Shown here one piece after another: positions 27,650 to 36,668 of a DNA stretch of 64,000 nt; position 1 is the first letter of the stretch, and every line of letters begins with the position of its first letter. The notes beneath the pieces were generated by a model. That model was given only the letters and a program-made list of their open reading frames with translations. It had not been told where the DNA came from and ran no database searches. The translations under genes and the position numbers were made by a program. This DNA is from Pseudomonadota bacterium (lineage in GTDB: Bacteria > Desulfobacterota > Binatia > Binatales > Binataceae), in assembly GCA_021323675.1 (NCBI GenBank), contig JAJPKP010000027.1, forward strand, positions 1 through 64,000, read 5' to 3'.

Positions 27650-28287
27650 GCGCGGCGCCCTCGAGCGCGATGGGATGGGGGCTGCAGAGCTGCCACGTAT
27701 GCGGGCTGCTTTCGCGGCCCGCCGCCGGCGCAAGGCAAGGGCGATGCCCGCGATGCGACGAAATGCTGGACTTTCGCAAGCATGCGAGCATCGAGCGCAC
27801 CTGGGCCTTCGTCATTGCCGCCGCAATCTGTTACATCCCCGCCAACGTCCTGCCCGTTCTTACCACCAGCACCGCGGCAGGGTCTGAATCGGACACGATT
27901 CTGCAGGGGGTGGTGCTGCTGTGGTCGCCGACCGGATGGCCGCTTTCGCTGATCGTGCTGTTCGCCAGCATCATGATTCCAAGCGCGAAGATCATCGCGC
28001 TGATCTACCTGCTGATCGGCGTGCATCGCGGTTCCGCCACAAACAGCCATCAGCGCGTCCGGCTTTACCGGACCGTGGAGTTTATCGGGCGATGGTCGAT
28101 GGTCGATGTCTTTGTCGATACGTTCACCGCGGCCCTGGTGCAGTTGCAGCCGTTGATGTCGGTGAGACCGGGACCGGGATTGCTCTTTTTCGCGATGGTC
28201 GTTGTGCTCACGATGCTTGCGGTCGAGTCTTTCGATCCACGGCTCATCTGGGACATGGCCAGCGCAAACGAGGTTCAACATGGCTGA
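27646..28287 (+). CDS. pqiA: Paraquat-inducible protein A domain protein, C-terminal half
   Basis: A 213-residue partner of the preceding gene, with its own zinc ribbon (CHVCGLL and CPRCDEML) and four helices. It includes YIPANVLPVL and a typical PqiA segment MIPSAKIIALIYLL. The downstream pqiB starts eight bases before its stop. Two separate PqiA units presumably assemble into the equivalent of a fused PqiA. Confidence 0.85.
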   Translation: MSAAPSSAMGWGLQSCHVCGLLSRPAAGARQGRCPRCDEMLDFRKHASIERTWAFVIAAAICYIPANVLPVLTTSTAAGSESDTILQGVVLLWSPTGWPLSLIVLFASIMIPSAKIIALIYLLIGVHRGSATNSHQRVRLYRTVEFIGRWSMVDVFVDTFTAALVQLQPLMSVRPGPGLLFFAMVVVLTMLAVESFDPRLIWDMASANEVQHG

Positions 28288-29848
28288 CGAACGCACAACC
28301 CCCGCCGCGGTCCCTCAATCGAGGGCGATACCGGCGCATCGAACCAGGATCTCGCTGGTCTGGATAGTGCCGATCGTGGCGGCGGTGGCCGGCGGATGGG
28401 TGGCGATGACGCGGATTTTGGCTGAAGGCCCGAAAATCGTGATCACATTTTCCTCCGCCGACGGCCTGGAAGCGGGCAAGACCAAGATTCACTACAAGGG
28501 GGTCGAAGTCGGCACGCTGACCACAATCCGGCTGTCAGAGGATCATCGGCGCGTAATAGCGACGGCCCAGATGGCGCCGAAGACGGAGGACTTCCTGGTT
28601 GCGGACACTCAGTTCTGGGTGGTGAAGCCGCGAATTTCAGGCGCGAACGTGACCGGTCTGGGAACACTTATCTCCGGCTCGTTCATCGGAATGGAAATCG
28701 GGACATCCACCGAAAGCAAGCGCGAATTCGTAGCACTCGAAACTCCGCCGATTATCAGCGGCGGTGCGCCCGGCCGCTTCTTCGTGCTGAAGACCTCGAA
28801 CCTCGGATCGCTCGATCGGGGCACTCCGGTTTTCTTCCGCCGGCTTCAGGTCGGCGAAGTCGCTTCCTACCAGCTCGACAAGGACGGCAGGATGTTCACG
28901 ATGCGGATTTTCGTGAGGGCGCCCTACGACCAGTATGTGAACCCGAATACGCGTTTCTGGCAGGCAAGCGGCGTCGATGTGCAACTGAGCGCCGGTGGAC
29001 TGAAGGTACAAACTGAATCGATTCTCTCGATCCTCATCGGCGGTATCGCGTTCGAAACTCCCCCCGACTCTCCGATTACGTCGCCCGCCGACGAAGATTC
29101 GATGTTCACCCTGTTTGCGAACCATGCCGATGCCTATGAGCCTCCGCCGCGCAATCCGCAAACCTATCAGCTTATTTTCAAGGATTCGGTGCGGGGCCTG
29201 ACCCCCGGCGCGCCGGTGGAATTTCGCGGGATCAGGATCGGCCAGGTCTCCGACATCCGCGCCCAGTTCAATATGAAGAACCTCGACTTTTCCGTCCCGG
29301 TAACCATCGAGCTTGACCCGCAGCGGCTTGGAGTGCGGATCGCGGATCAGGTCCCGATGGCGGAGCAGCGGGCGGCGAGGCGAAAACTGATCGACAGCCT
29401 GGTCGCGCATGGAGTTCGCGCGCAACTCCGCACCGGCAATCTGTTGACGGGGTCCGTCTTCGTGGCGCTCGATTTCTTTCCCAAGGCGAAGCCCGCGACG
29501 ATCGACTGGTCGCAAAGTCCGGTGCGCCTGCCGACCATCTCCGGAGACCTGCAGCGGACTGAAGCAAAGGTCGAGGATATAGTCGAAAAGATCGACCAGG
29601 TGCCTTTCGTCGAGATCGGCCAGGAGCTGCGCGGCGCGCTTGCGCAACTGAATCTTACTCTGGCCAGCGCGCGCGGCACTCTCGACAACGCAAGCGCTTT
29701 TGTCGCGCCGGATTCGCCGCAAAGCCAGCAGTTAAGCAATACGATGGAGGAAGTCAGCCGCGCGGCGCTATCCTTGCGCGTCCTGGCCGACTACCTCGAA
29801 CAGCATCCCGAGGCACTCATACGCGGCAAGCAGGGTGAGGCAAAGTGA
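28280..29848 (+). CDS. pqiB: MCE-domain intermembrane transport protein PqiB
   Basis: This 522-residue protein starts at the ATG at 28280. One N-terminal transmembrane helix (ISLVWIVPIVAAVAGGWVA) is followed by three MCE/MlaD domains at about residues 48-140, 160-270 and 285-395. They start with GLEAGKTKIHYKGVEVG, LDRGTPVFFRRLQVGEV and LTPGAPVEFRGIRIG. A C-terminal helical stretch would form the tube across the periplasm. Stacked MCE rings conduct phospholipids between membranes. The gene overlaps pqiA upstream and ends in TGATG, coupling it to pqiC. Confidence 0.9.
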   Translation: MADERTTPAAVPQSRAIPAHRTRISLVWIVPIVAAVAGGWVAMTRILAEGPKIVITFSSADGLEAGKTKIHYKGVEVGTLTTIRLSEDHRRVIATAQMAPKTEDFLVADTQFWVVKPRISGANVTGLGTLISGSFIGMEIGTSTESKREFVALETPPIISGGAPGRFFVLKTSNLGSLDRGTPVFFRRLQVGEVASYQLDKDGRMFTMRIFVRAPYDQYVNPNTRFWQASGVDVQLSAGGLKVQTESILSILIGGIAFETPPDSPITSPADEDSMFTLFANHADAYEPPPRNPQTYQLIFKDSVRGLTPGAPVEFRGIRIGQVSDIRAQFNMKNLDFSVPVTIELDPQRLGVRIADQVPMAEQRAARRKLIDSLVAHGVRAQLRTGNLLTGSVFVALDFFPKAKPATIDWSQSPVRLPTISGDLQRTEAKVEDIVEKIDQVPFVEIGQELRGALAQLNLTLASARGTLDNASAFVAPDSPQSQQLSNTMEEVSRAALSLRVLADYLEQHPEALIRGKQGEAK

Positions 29849-30513
29849 TGGCTACGCGATCGACGCCAAAGGCTTTCGGCCCGAGCGGCTCCATCAGGAG
29901 CCTGATTTCGATGGTCGCGCTTGCCGCGGCCCTGGCTGGGTGCGGCACATCACCGCCTCCAAAATTCTACGCGCTGAGCTCGGCATCCGCGCCTGACGGC
30001 GCTCCGCCCGCGGATGTCGCCGTTCTGGTCGGGCCTGTTTCGATTCCGGCCGACGTCGATCGGCCGCAGTTCGTCGTGCAGAAGGGGCCCAACAGCGTGG
30101 AGGTTGATGAGTACAGCCGATGGTCGGCGCCGCTGAACGACAGTATCGCGCGTGTTGTGGCCGCCGACCTAAGCGTGCTGCTCGGAAGTCCCGACGTGGC
30201 GACCGCGTCGCTCGCGAATTTCAAGGCGCAATACCGCGTTACTATCGACGTGCAGCGGTTCGATTCGATCCGCGGGCAGGGCACGACGCTGGAAGCGGTA
30301 TGGGTCGTGCGCAAGGCGAACGGCGAAACGCGATCGGGCCGCACCGTCGCGCATGAAACGGTTTCGGGCGACGGTTTCGATACGCTTGCGGCGGCGCACA
30401 GCCGCGCGCTGGCAAAGATGAGCGCGGATATCGCCGGTGCTATCCGCGCTGAAGCCGCCGCCACCGCGGACGCATCGCCAGCACCCGCGGCGTCCAAAAC
30501 CGCAGGCGCATAG
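29848..30513 (+). CDS. pqiC: PqiC-type outer-membrane lipoprotein
   Basis: About 221 residues from the ATG at 29848, which overlaps the pqiB stop by one base. The lipobox LALAGC places the modified Cys near residue 32. The ABC-type transport auxiliary fold follows: PPKFYALSS, then VGPVSIPADVDRPQFVV, then SRWSAPLNDSIARVVAADL. PqiC sits on the inner face of the outer membrane and docks the PqiB tube. An Ala/Pro-rich tail ends the protein. The gene closes the four-gene operon. Confidence 0.86.
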   Translation: MATRSTPKAFGPSGSIRSLISMVALAAALAGCGTSPPPKFYALSSASAPDGAPPADVAVLVGPVSIPADVDRPQFVVQKGPNSVEVDEYSRWSAPLNDSIARVVAADLSVLLGSPDVATASLANFKAQYRVTIDVQRFDSIRGQGTTLEAVWVVRKANGETRSGRTVAHETVSGDGFDTLAAAHSRALAKMSADIAGAIRAEAAATADASPAPAASKTAGA

Positions 30514-30591
30514 GAGTTGCTCTCGCGATGCGGCCGGACGTGACCGTTTCCGGCGGCACACTCGCCCGGCCGCATCGCGATTGCCCGTGTT

Positions 30592-31380
30592 CTACTCCAA
30601 CTTCACCAGCAATCCGCGCGTCCTGGCCGCCTCGAACACCAGCTTGAAGATGCCGATCGCCAGCGCGAAGTAGATGGCGTTCAGGCCGATCCCCCACCAG
30701 AAGTGGTACGGGGAAAAGCCGCCCCCGACCATCGCCTGCCGCATCCCTTCGAAAGAATGCGTCGTCGGCAACATCCACGCGATCGCGCGCAGCCATCCGG
30801 GCAGCGATTTCAGCGGGTAGAGCACGCAGGACACGGGTGCGAGCAGCCCGGCGAAGCTCCACGCCAATCCCTGGACTCGCGTCGTGTACCGGAAGATCAG
30901 GCCGGTGGTCAGGATGCCCAGCGCGAAAGCGAACAGCACCAGGTTGAGCAGATAGGGCACGAGCGCCGGGATCCAGGGAAAGATATTGAAATGGTAAGCG
31001 CTCCACGCGAGCAGCGACGCCGCGCCGACTCCGACCATCGTCTTCGCCAGGTTTATGCAGATGAGCCCGGTTACGTACTCGTTGATGGTCAGCGGAGTGG
31101 AGAACAGATTGAGCAGGTTGCGCGACCATAGTTCATCGAGAAAGCCGACCGCCATGTCACGCTGAAACGAGTAGAACATCCCCCACAGGATGGTCGCACC
31201 CAGCAGAACATTGATCACGTCGGGCCGCATCCCGACGCCGCGGCCGAGATAGGTCGTAAAGAAGCCCCACATGAGGATATCGAGCACGGGCCAGTACACC
31301 ATGTCGGTGATGCGATCGGCGTTGCGCCGCGCCTCGTATGCATGGCGCACGATAACCGCGATTATGCGATGCGATTTCAT
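30592..31380 (-). CDS. ABC-2 type exporter permease
   Basis: This 262-residue permease has six hydrophobic helices. It shows the ABC-2 conserved segments DILMWGFFTTYLGRG and, near the C terminus, LAPVSCVLYPLKSLPGWLRAIAWMLP followed by HSFEGMRQ. It pairs with the ATP-binding gene upstream, overlapping by four bases. The ATPase-permease arrangement is typical of drug, lipid-linked or polysaccharide exporters. The cargo is unknown. The gene is convergent with pqiC. Confidence 0.85.
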   Translation of the reverse strand: MKSHRIIAVIVRHAYEARRNADRITDMVYWPVLDILMWGFFTTYLGRGVGMRPDVINVLLGATILWGMFYSFQRDMAVGFLDELWSRNLLNLFSTPLTINEYVTGLICINLAKTMVGVGAASLLAWSAYHFNIFPWIPALVPYLLNLVLFAFALGILTTGLIFRYTTRVQGLAWSFAGLLAPVSCVLYPLKSLPGWLRAIAWMLPTTHSFEGMRQAMVGGGFSPYHFWWGIGLNAIYFALAIGIFKLVFEAARTRGLLVKLE

Positions 31381-32117
31381 TCGCGAGCCTCCCGGGCGAC
31401 GCGCAGGAAGACCTCTTCCAGCGCGGGCGCCTCACGCTCTTCATTCAAAATTGCCTGGGTGATCTCGATTGGACTGCCAATTGCGATCACCCGGCCATGA
31501 TTCAGAAACACGATCCGGTCGCACAGGCGCTCGACCTCGGACATGTTGTGCGAGGTGTAAAGAATGGTCATGCCGCGATCGCTTCGCGCCTCGAGCAGCG
31601 CTTCTTTGACCTGGTACGCGATATCAGGGTCCAGATACGCCGTCGGTTCGTCGAGAAGCAGCAGGTCCGGGTCATTGAGCATCGCCTTGGCCAGGCCGAC
31701 GCGCGTATTTTCGCCTGATGACAGGCGGGCGATCGGCTTGTCGCGAAGCCTGGCGATATCGAACCGCTCCAGCATCTCGTCGATTCGGCGCTGTGGTTCC
31801 CTGACGCCGTACATCCGAGCAAAGACGGTCAGGTTTTCCTGCACCGTCATCCGGTACGGAAACGCGACGTAGGGTGAGGTAAAGTTCATCCGGTCGAGAA
31901 TTTCCTCCCGATGCGTTGCCATCGATTTTCCAAAAATCCTGATCTCGCCCGCGGTGGGCGTGATCAGGCCGAGGATCATCTGGAGCGTGGTGGTCTTGCC
32001 CGCTCCGTTCGGCCCGAGCATCCCCATAATCTCGCCGCGTTTGATCCCAAACGAAACGCCATCCACGGCCGTGAAGTCGCCAAAACGTTTGATCAGATTT
32101 TCAACCTGGACGAGCAT
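31377..32117 (-). CDS. ABC exporter ATP-binding protein
   Basis: 246 residues from the ATG at 32117, chosen because AAAGGAAG lies eight bases upstream; the frame is open to 32204. Walker A is GPNGAGKT (35-42), the signature motif is LSSGE (132-136) instead of the common LSGGQ, and Walker B is LLLLDEP (152-158). It powers the ABC-2 permease encoded four bases in overlap downstream. A rho-independent terminator for the gene to the right lies just upstream, so this operon needs its own promoter. Confidence 0.87.
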   Translation of the reverse strand: MLVQVENLIKRFGDFTAVDGVSFGIKRGEIMGMLGPNGAGKTTTLQMILGLITPTAGEIRIFGKSMATHREEILDRMNFTSPYVAFPYRMTVQENLTVFARMYGVREPQRRIDEMLERFDIARLRDKPIARLSSGENTRVGLAKAMLNDPDLLLLDEPTAYLDPDIAYQVKEALLEARSDRGMTILYTSHNMSEVERLCDRIVFLNHGRVIAIGSPIEITQAILNEEREAPALEEVFLRVAREARE

Positions 32118-32165
32118 TGCGATACTTCCTTTCGTTTCGTTCCGCTTCGAGGATCTTCGAGCCGC

Positions 32166-32218
32166 AAAAAAATACGGCGACCGCGGATGCTTCATTCGAT
32201 GCACCCGCGGTCGCCGTA
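32166..32218 (-). terminator. Rho-independent terminator, reading left
   Basis: TACGGCGACCGCGG at 32173-32186 pairs perfectly (14 base pairs) with 32205-32218. On the minus strand the stem is followed by seven T residues. It would end transcription coming from the alcohol dehydrogenase gene before the ABC exporter operon. Confidence 0.85.
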
Positions 32219-32445
32219 CTGATGACCGATGTTAGCTGTCAGCTAATGCGAAGGCGGCGGGCACAACACGCGTGCATTAATTCTGAACCTATTGATGTTC
32301 ACCGGATTCATCGCGTGCGTGTTGGCCTCCGACAAGACTCTCTAAAGTAGCATATAAGCGCGGCCACTCGCCAGACCGCCGGAGCGATTTCCGGACGAAG
32401 GAAGAAACGGCGCGGGAGCGCTCCCGCGATCGTCCAGCAGTGTCC

Positions 32446-33495
32446 CTAGAAAACGATCAGCGGCTTGATTATTCCGTCGAGCTTCTTGTCCATCATCTCG
32501 AAAGCCCGGTCGAGCTCACCGAAACGGAAGGTGTGGGTCGTGAGCTTCGTCGGATCGACGCGCCGCGCCTGCAAAAGCCTGAGCAGACGCTCCATCCGCA
32601 ACCGCCCGCCCGGGCAGAGTCCGGTCCGGATGGTCTTCTCCGCCATCCCAACTCCCCATTCCAGGCGCGGGATGCGCACGAAGTCGCCCTTGCCGTGATA
32701 GCCGGTGTTCGAGATCGTCCCGCCCGGCTTCGTAACCCGCACCGCATTCTGAAACGTCTCGTCGGCGCCCAAGGCCTCGATCGCCGAATCGACGCCCTCG
32801 CCGCCCGTCATCGCGAGGATCTCCCGAGCGGGGTCGGACTTCGTGTGGTCCACGATGATGTCGGCGCCGAAGTGCCGCGCCAGCTCCTGGCGCTTTGGGA
32901 CAGAGTCCACTCCGATCACGAGACCGGCGCCGCAAAGCCTCGCTCCCGCCACGGCCATCAGTCCGACCGGCCCGAGGCCGAAAACCGCGACCGCCCCACC
33001 GAGCGGGATGTCGGCATTCTCCGCACCCATGAAGCCGGTGGACATCATGTCCGCGCAGTACACCGCGGCTTCATCGCTAACCTCGGGAGGGATGCTCGCC
33101 ATGTTCGCGTCGGCTTCGTTGACGTGAAAGAACTCGGCGAAGACACCGTCCTTGATGTTCGCGAATTTCCATCCGCCCAGTGCTCCGCCGGACTGCGACG
33201 AATGGCCTGCCTGCGAGGCCGTATGGCCCCAATCGGGCGTGATTGCGCCGACCAGCACGCGATCTCCCGGCTTGAAGCGCTTCACCTCCGAGCCGACGCG
33301 ATCAACTATTCCGACGGCTTCGTGGCCGAGCGTCAGATTTTCGCGTTCGCCGATCGCGCCGTGGACGGTATGCGAATCGGAAGTGCAGATCAGCGCCCTG
33401 GTCGTCCTGACGATCGCGTCGTTTGGGCCGGGCGCCGGTTGCGGCTTCTCCATGAAGCCGACTTCGTTCAATCGCTTCATCACGAATGCCTTCAC
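32446..33495 (-). CDS. Zinc-dependent alcohol dehydrogenase, secondary-alcohol type
   Basis: This 349-residue medium-chain dehydrogenase resembles the clostridial/Thermoanaerobacter NADP-dependent secondary alcohol dehydrogenases throughout. Shared blocks are the N-terminal DAIVR, CTSDSHTV, LGHEAVG, TPDW, GWKF..KDGVF, DMMSTGF and GGLCPGGRLR-like GLCPGGRLRMERLL. The catalytic zinc ligands would be Cys37, His58, Glu59 and Asp149. The structural-zinc lobe is missing, as in that subgroup. The Rossmann loop is GLGPVG. GAGAGG lies seven bases before the ATG. It may reduce ketones or oxidise secondary alcohols. The amidohydrolase lies just upstream on the same strand. Confidence 0.87.
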   Translation of the reverse strand: MKAFVMKRLNEVGFMEKPQPAPGPNDAIVRTTRALICTSDSHTVHGAIGERENLTLGHEAVGIVDRVGSEVKRFKPGDRVLVGAITPDWGHTASQAGHSSQSGGALGGWKFANIKDGVFAEFFHVNEADANMASIPPEVSDEAAVYCADMMSTGFMGAENADIPLGGAVAVFGLGPVGLMAVAGARLCGAGLVIGVDSVPKRQELARHFGADIIVDHTKSDPAREILAMTGGEGVDSAIEALGADETFQNAVRVTKPGGTISNTGYHGKGDFVRIPRLEWGVGMAEKTIRTGLCPGGRLRMERLLRLLQARRVDPTKLTTHTFRFGELDRAFEMMDKKLDGIIKPLIVF

Positions 33496-33525
33496 ATCCG
33501 GTCACCTCTCATCACCGCATGCGTT

Positions 33526-34356
33526 TCAACGCAGCATCGGCCACAGGCTCAATGCCGTTTCACCGAAAATCCATCGTTGCTCTTGCGGGAGAAGAAACGC
33601 GAGCTTCTGGCGCGCATATTCGACGAAACCCTGGTAGGTGCGATCGTTGCTCGCCGGAAAATTCGTGCCCCACATCAGGCGATGGGACCCGAAGGTATCC
33701 ACGAGGCGGCGAAAAAATTCGACCAGCCCGGCGGCGCCGTTCCTTTCCGCCGCCGCGATCGTCCACGAAGAGAACTTGCCGTAAAAATTGCGATAGCGCG
33801 CGAGATCGAAGATGATCTGTTCATTCGCGAAACCGGGAGCATCATCGAGCCGCGGCAGACCGAGATGGTCGAGCGCGATGCGAAGCGAACCGAAATTGTC
33901 GAGCACGCGCCGCAGCTTCGCGACCTGATGGAAATTCGTCAGGATGCATACGGGGATCTGCAACTCTGAAGCCCGCCGCCACACGGGATCGAGCATCGGA
34001 TCGTCCAGCATCAACTCCGGCTCGGTCCATGTCACGATCCTAAGCCCGCGGATCCCGCGATCCTTCACCCAGTAGTCGAGCGTCCGCGGCGCATCGGGCC
34101 CCAGCGGATCGATGATGCCGACGGCGACGAAGCGCCCCGGATGGCGCGCGGCGCAATCCGCCACGTAACTGTTGTCGTACCTGTACGCGCCGAAAGCCTG
34201 GACCAGAACCGCGCGCTCGACTCCCGCGGCATCGTTGAGCGCGATGAAGTCCTCCGCCGCGAGGTCGCGCAGCCACGCGGCCGGTCGCGGGCCCGTATCG
34301 CGCGGGTACTTCCGTTGGTCGGGCGAGATGATGTGGCAATGGCTCTCAACGAGCAT
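33526..34356 (-). CDS. Metal-dependent amidohydrolase (TIM-barrel, amidohydrolase 2 family)
   Basis: 276 residues from the ATG at 34356. The start is uncertain: an ATG at 34386 is also in frame. ESHCHIISPD gives the HxH metal site at the first strand, and RIALDHLGLPR, SHRLMWGTNFP and RWIFGETALSLWP mark later strands. The family includes 2-pyrone-4,6-dicarboxylate and lactone hydrolases and decarboxylases. The substrate is unknown. It lies 30 bases upstream of the alcohol dehydrogenase gene and is likely in the same transcript. Confidence 0.8.
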   Translation of the reverse strand: MLVESHCHIISPDQRKYPRDTGPRPAAWLRDLAAEDFIALNDAAGVERAVLVQAFGAYRYDNSYVADCAARHPGRFVAVGIIDPLGPDAPRTLDYWVKDRGIRGLRIVTWTEPELMLDDPMLDPVWRRASELQIPVCILTNFHQVAKLRRVLDNFGSLRIALDHLGLPRLDDAPGFANEQIIFDLARYRNFYGKFSSWTIAAAERNGAAGLVEFFRRLVDTFGSHRLMWGTNFPASNDRTYQGFVEYARQKLAFLLPQEQRWIFGETALSLWPMLR

Positions 34357-34701
34357 CGCGCCGAGCTTACTACTTTTCTCCGCCATCCCTGAAGCGCCGG
34401 CGCACTCCGGCGGCGGCCGCGTGCTTGGGGTCCGTGATATGCGGCATCGACGAGGTTTTCGCCGCAATCGCTTCAGAAACCTCTTATCGGACGGCAACCT
34501 TAAGATTCGTTAAGGAACTCGATTGGCCGATTCTCTTTTACACCTTCCGGTATGCCGCTTTCACAGGATCGTGCAGCGCGTCGGGCAAGCCCGTTTTGGT
34601 CTATCAGCGTTTACGCATCGTCTCGCGCCTCAACGCGGTTGGCATCCCCGATGCTCTAGTGTCCGCCCAGGGAAAGCGAAAGATCCGGGAGGTATACGAC
34701 G
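34357..34701. other. Intergenic stretch with a short inverted repeat
   Basis: No gene is recognised. CCTTAA-gattcg-TTAAGG at 34498-34515 is a 6-base inverted repeat. Upstream signals of both the divergent amidohydrolase and the secreted protein at 34702 should lie here, but no clear pair of promoter boxes was found. Confidence 0.4.
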
Positions 34702-35193
34702 ATGGCCTCGAAACAATTCCTGAAACGCATGCTTCCGATGGTGATGGCGGGTGCGATGGCGTTTGTGATGGCGATGCCAATCAAGGCGATGGCCCACGAG
34801 TGGGAGCATCATGATAACGGCCGCCATCTCGGCTGGTTCCATCACGACCGCGACGACGATGACTGCGATTTCAATCGCGGCGGCTTCTATCCGCGCAGCT
34901 ACTATCCGGCACCTTCGTACCAGATGCCGGGGTTCTATGGATACGGCAACAACCCGCGGATGAACTACCTGCAGCAGAAATGGGCGCAGGCCGAAGCGAA
35001 GCATCAGGCGGCCCTGGCGAGGGGTAATCGCTACGCGGCAAAGGTGACTTCAAAGCGGCTCTACGAGCTCGATCGGATGGGAGCGGGCGGCGGTTACGGG
35101 ACCAACGGGTATTACAACAACGGTTACTACAACAACGGCTACTACAATTCTCAGCTCGGCCCGATGATCGGCAACATGCTCGGCCTCTGGTAG
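34702..35193 (+). CDS. Secreted His/Tyr/Asn-rich small protein
   Basis: This 163-residue protein has a signal peptide (FLKRMLPMVMAGAMAFVMAM, cleaved near AMA-HE). A His/Asp-rich segment (HEWEHHDNGRHLGWFHHDRDDDD) that could bind metals follows, written here in parts only as HEWEHH..HHDRDDDD. A short helical region (KWAQAEAKHQAALARGNRY) and a low-complexity GYYNN repeat near the end come next. It has only one cysteine. GGGAGG precedes the ATG by ten bases. A strong terminator follows, so it is a single-gene transcript. The function is unknown. Confidence 0.65.
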   Translation: MASKQFLKRMLPMVMAGAMAFVMAMPIKAMAHEWEHHDNGRHLGWFHHDRDDDDCDFNRGGFYPRSYYPAPSYQMPGFYGYGNNPRMNYLQQKWAQAEAKHQAALARGNRYAAKVTSKRLYELDRMGAGGGYGTNGYYNNGYYNNGYYNSQLGPMIGNMLGLW

Positions 35194-35223
35194 GCCATCA
35201 GCCGCCGACATCCTCCGGTCACG

Positions 35224-35259
35224 ACGAAAAGCGCCTCGCCAATGCGGGGCGCTTTTCGT
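35224..35259 (+). terminator. Rho-independent terminator
   Basis: ACGAAAAGCGCC and GGCGCTTTTCGT form a perfect 12-base-pair stem with a 12-base loop. The T-run sits in the lower right arm. It ends the transcript of the secreted His/Tyr-rich protein. Confidence 0.8.
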
Positions 35260-35360
35260 ATGACCGATCTCGGCGGTTGACATGCTCCGAAAGCGCGTGG
35301 CAGGTTCGCGGCGTGCGCACGATGGGCGGGAAAAACTGGTTCTGACGCGCGGTAGCAGAG

Positions 35361-36668
35361 ATGAAATTCGACATCCGCGGCCTTGCCGTTACCACCGACT
35401 CCGACCGGGCGATTGCGGCGATCAACCGATTCACTCAGTCGGCCGTGTCGCTGACGCCCGGAATGCCCGAAATCACCGCCGCGGCGCGAATCGATCCGGA
35501 CTGCGCGATGGTGCAAATCTATGCCGCAGCGCTCCACGCCCTGTCGCAATCGAAAATTGAGGCGCAAAACGGCATCGCGTACCTCGATCGCGCCCGGATG
35601 CACCTTGCCGAGCTCAACGACCGCGAGCGGACCTTCATCGATGCGGTAGCGGCGGGATGCGAAGGAGACTTCGACCGCGCGGTCGGCTTTTACGAACAAA
35701 TCATCGACCGATGGCCGCGCGATATCCTGGCGGCGAAGATTGCCGAATTCCACTGCTTCGAAACCGGAGATGCGGAGCGGCAACTGCGGATCATGGAGAA
35801 GATGGGGCCCGCCAATGTCGATTCGCCGCACGCGCAGGCGATGCTGGCGTTTGCGCTCGAACTGAACGGCCATCGCGAACGCGCCGAAGAGGTTTCGCTG
35901 GCAGCCTTGCGCCAGGACCCGCAATGCATGTGGGCGCAGCACTGCCTGGCGCATGTTTACGGCCAACAGGCGCGAATCCAGGAAGGAATCGCGATGCTGG
36001 AAAAGTTCGCGCCTGACTGGCCGCGCTTCGGCCAGTACATCCGATCCCACAACTGGTTTCACCTGGCAATGTTGTATCTGGCACAGCTCGATTTTGCCCG
36101 CGTGCTCGATGCGTACCAGGGCCATATCTGGGGTTTTCAGCCCGGAGAGGTTGTCGAGCACACCGATGCGATCCTTTTGCTTTGGTACCTCGAGCTGGCG
36201 GGCGGCGATGCGGGAGGGCGGTGGCGTGAAATCGCTCCGCACATCCGCGCATTGACGCACGAACAGGTGTTTCCGTTTCTGACGACGATCTATCTCTATG
36301 CGCTGGAGCGCGCGGGCGAGTCGGCGGAGGTCAATCGCGCGATGGCCCAGGTCGAGGATTACGCCGAGCGCCAGACAGGCCGAGCGGCGCACGTCTGGAA
36401 GGACATCGGGGTGCTTCAGGCTCAGGGGTCGATCGCGTTCGCCCGGGGGGACTACGATCGGGCGGCAGCGATGCTCGGGCCCACGCTCTCTGATATCGCA
36501 TGCGGCGGCGGCAGCGACGAGCAGCGCGCGGTGTTCGCGCAATCGTATTTCCTCAGCCTTGCGCGCGCTGGCCGCAAGGACGCAGCGCGGCAGGCGCTCC
36601 GCGACTACCTGGAAGACCGGCCGCCAAATCCGCTTCATCGGCGATGGCTCGCAGAGATTGGCGGATGA
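35361..36668 (+). CDS. TPR protein resembling TTC38
   Basis: This 435-residue all-helical protein has scattered tetratricopeptide-type helix pairs and the layout of the TTC38-like family. ITAAARIDPDCAMVQIYAAA comes early, NDRERTFIDAVAAGCEGDF near residue 90, SHNWFHLAMLYLAQ near 230, and an HxxxH-rich central part follows. No signal peptide is present, so it is cytoplasmic. It probably acts as a protein-interaction scaffold. The last codon overlaps the start of the next gene (ATGA), so the two proteins are made together. Confidence 0.75.
   Translation: MKFDIRGLAVTTDSDRAIAAINRFTQSAVSLTPGMPEITAAARIDPDCAMVQIYAAALHALSQSKIEAQNGIAYLDRARMHLAELNDRERTFIDAVAAGCEGDFDRAVGFYEQIIDRWPRDILAAKIAEFHCFETGDAERQLRIMEKMGPANVDSPHAQAMLAFALELNGHRERAEEVSLAALRQDPQCMWAQHCLAHVYGQQARIQEGIAMLEKFAPDWPRFGQYIRSHNWFHLAMLYLAQLDFARVLDAYQGHIWGFQPGEVVEHTDAILLLWYLELAGGDAGGRWREIAPHIRALTHEQVFPFLTTIYLYALERAGESAEVNRAMAQVEDYAERQTGRAAHVWKDIGVLQAQGSIAFARGDYDRAAAMLGPTLSDIACGGGSDEQRAVFAQSYFLSLARAGRKDAARQALRDYLEDRPPNPLHRRWLAEIGG

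Noticed and set aside
32440-33969. A 509-codon open frame on the plus strand
   Set aside because: It is antisense to the alcohol dehydrogenase and amidohydrolase genes, both with clear motifs; its composition is Arg/His-rich without domains.
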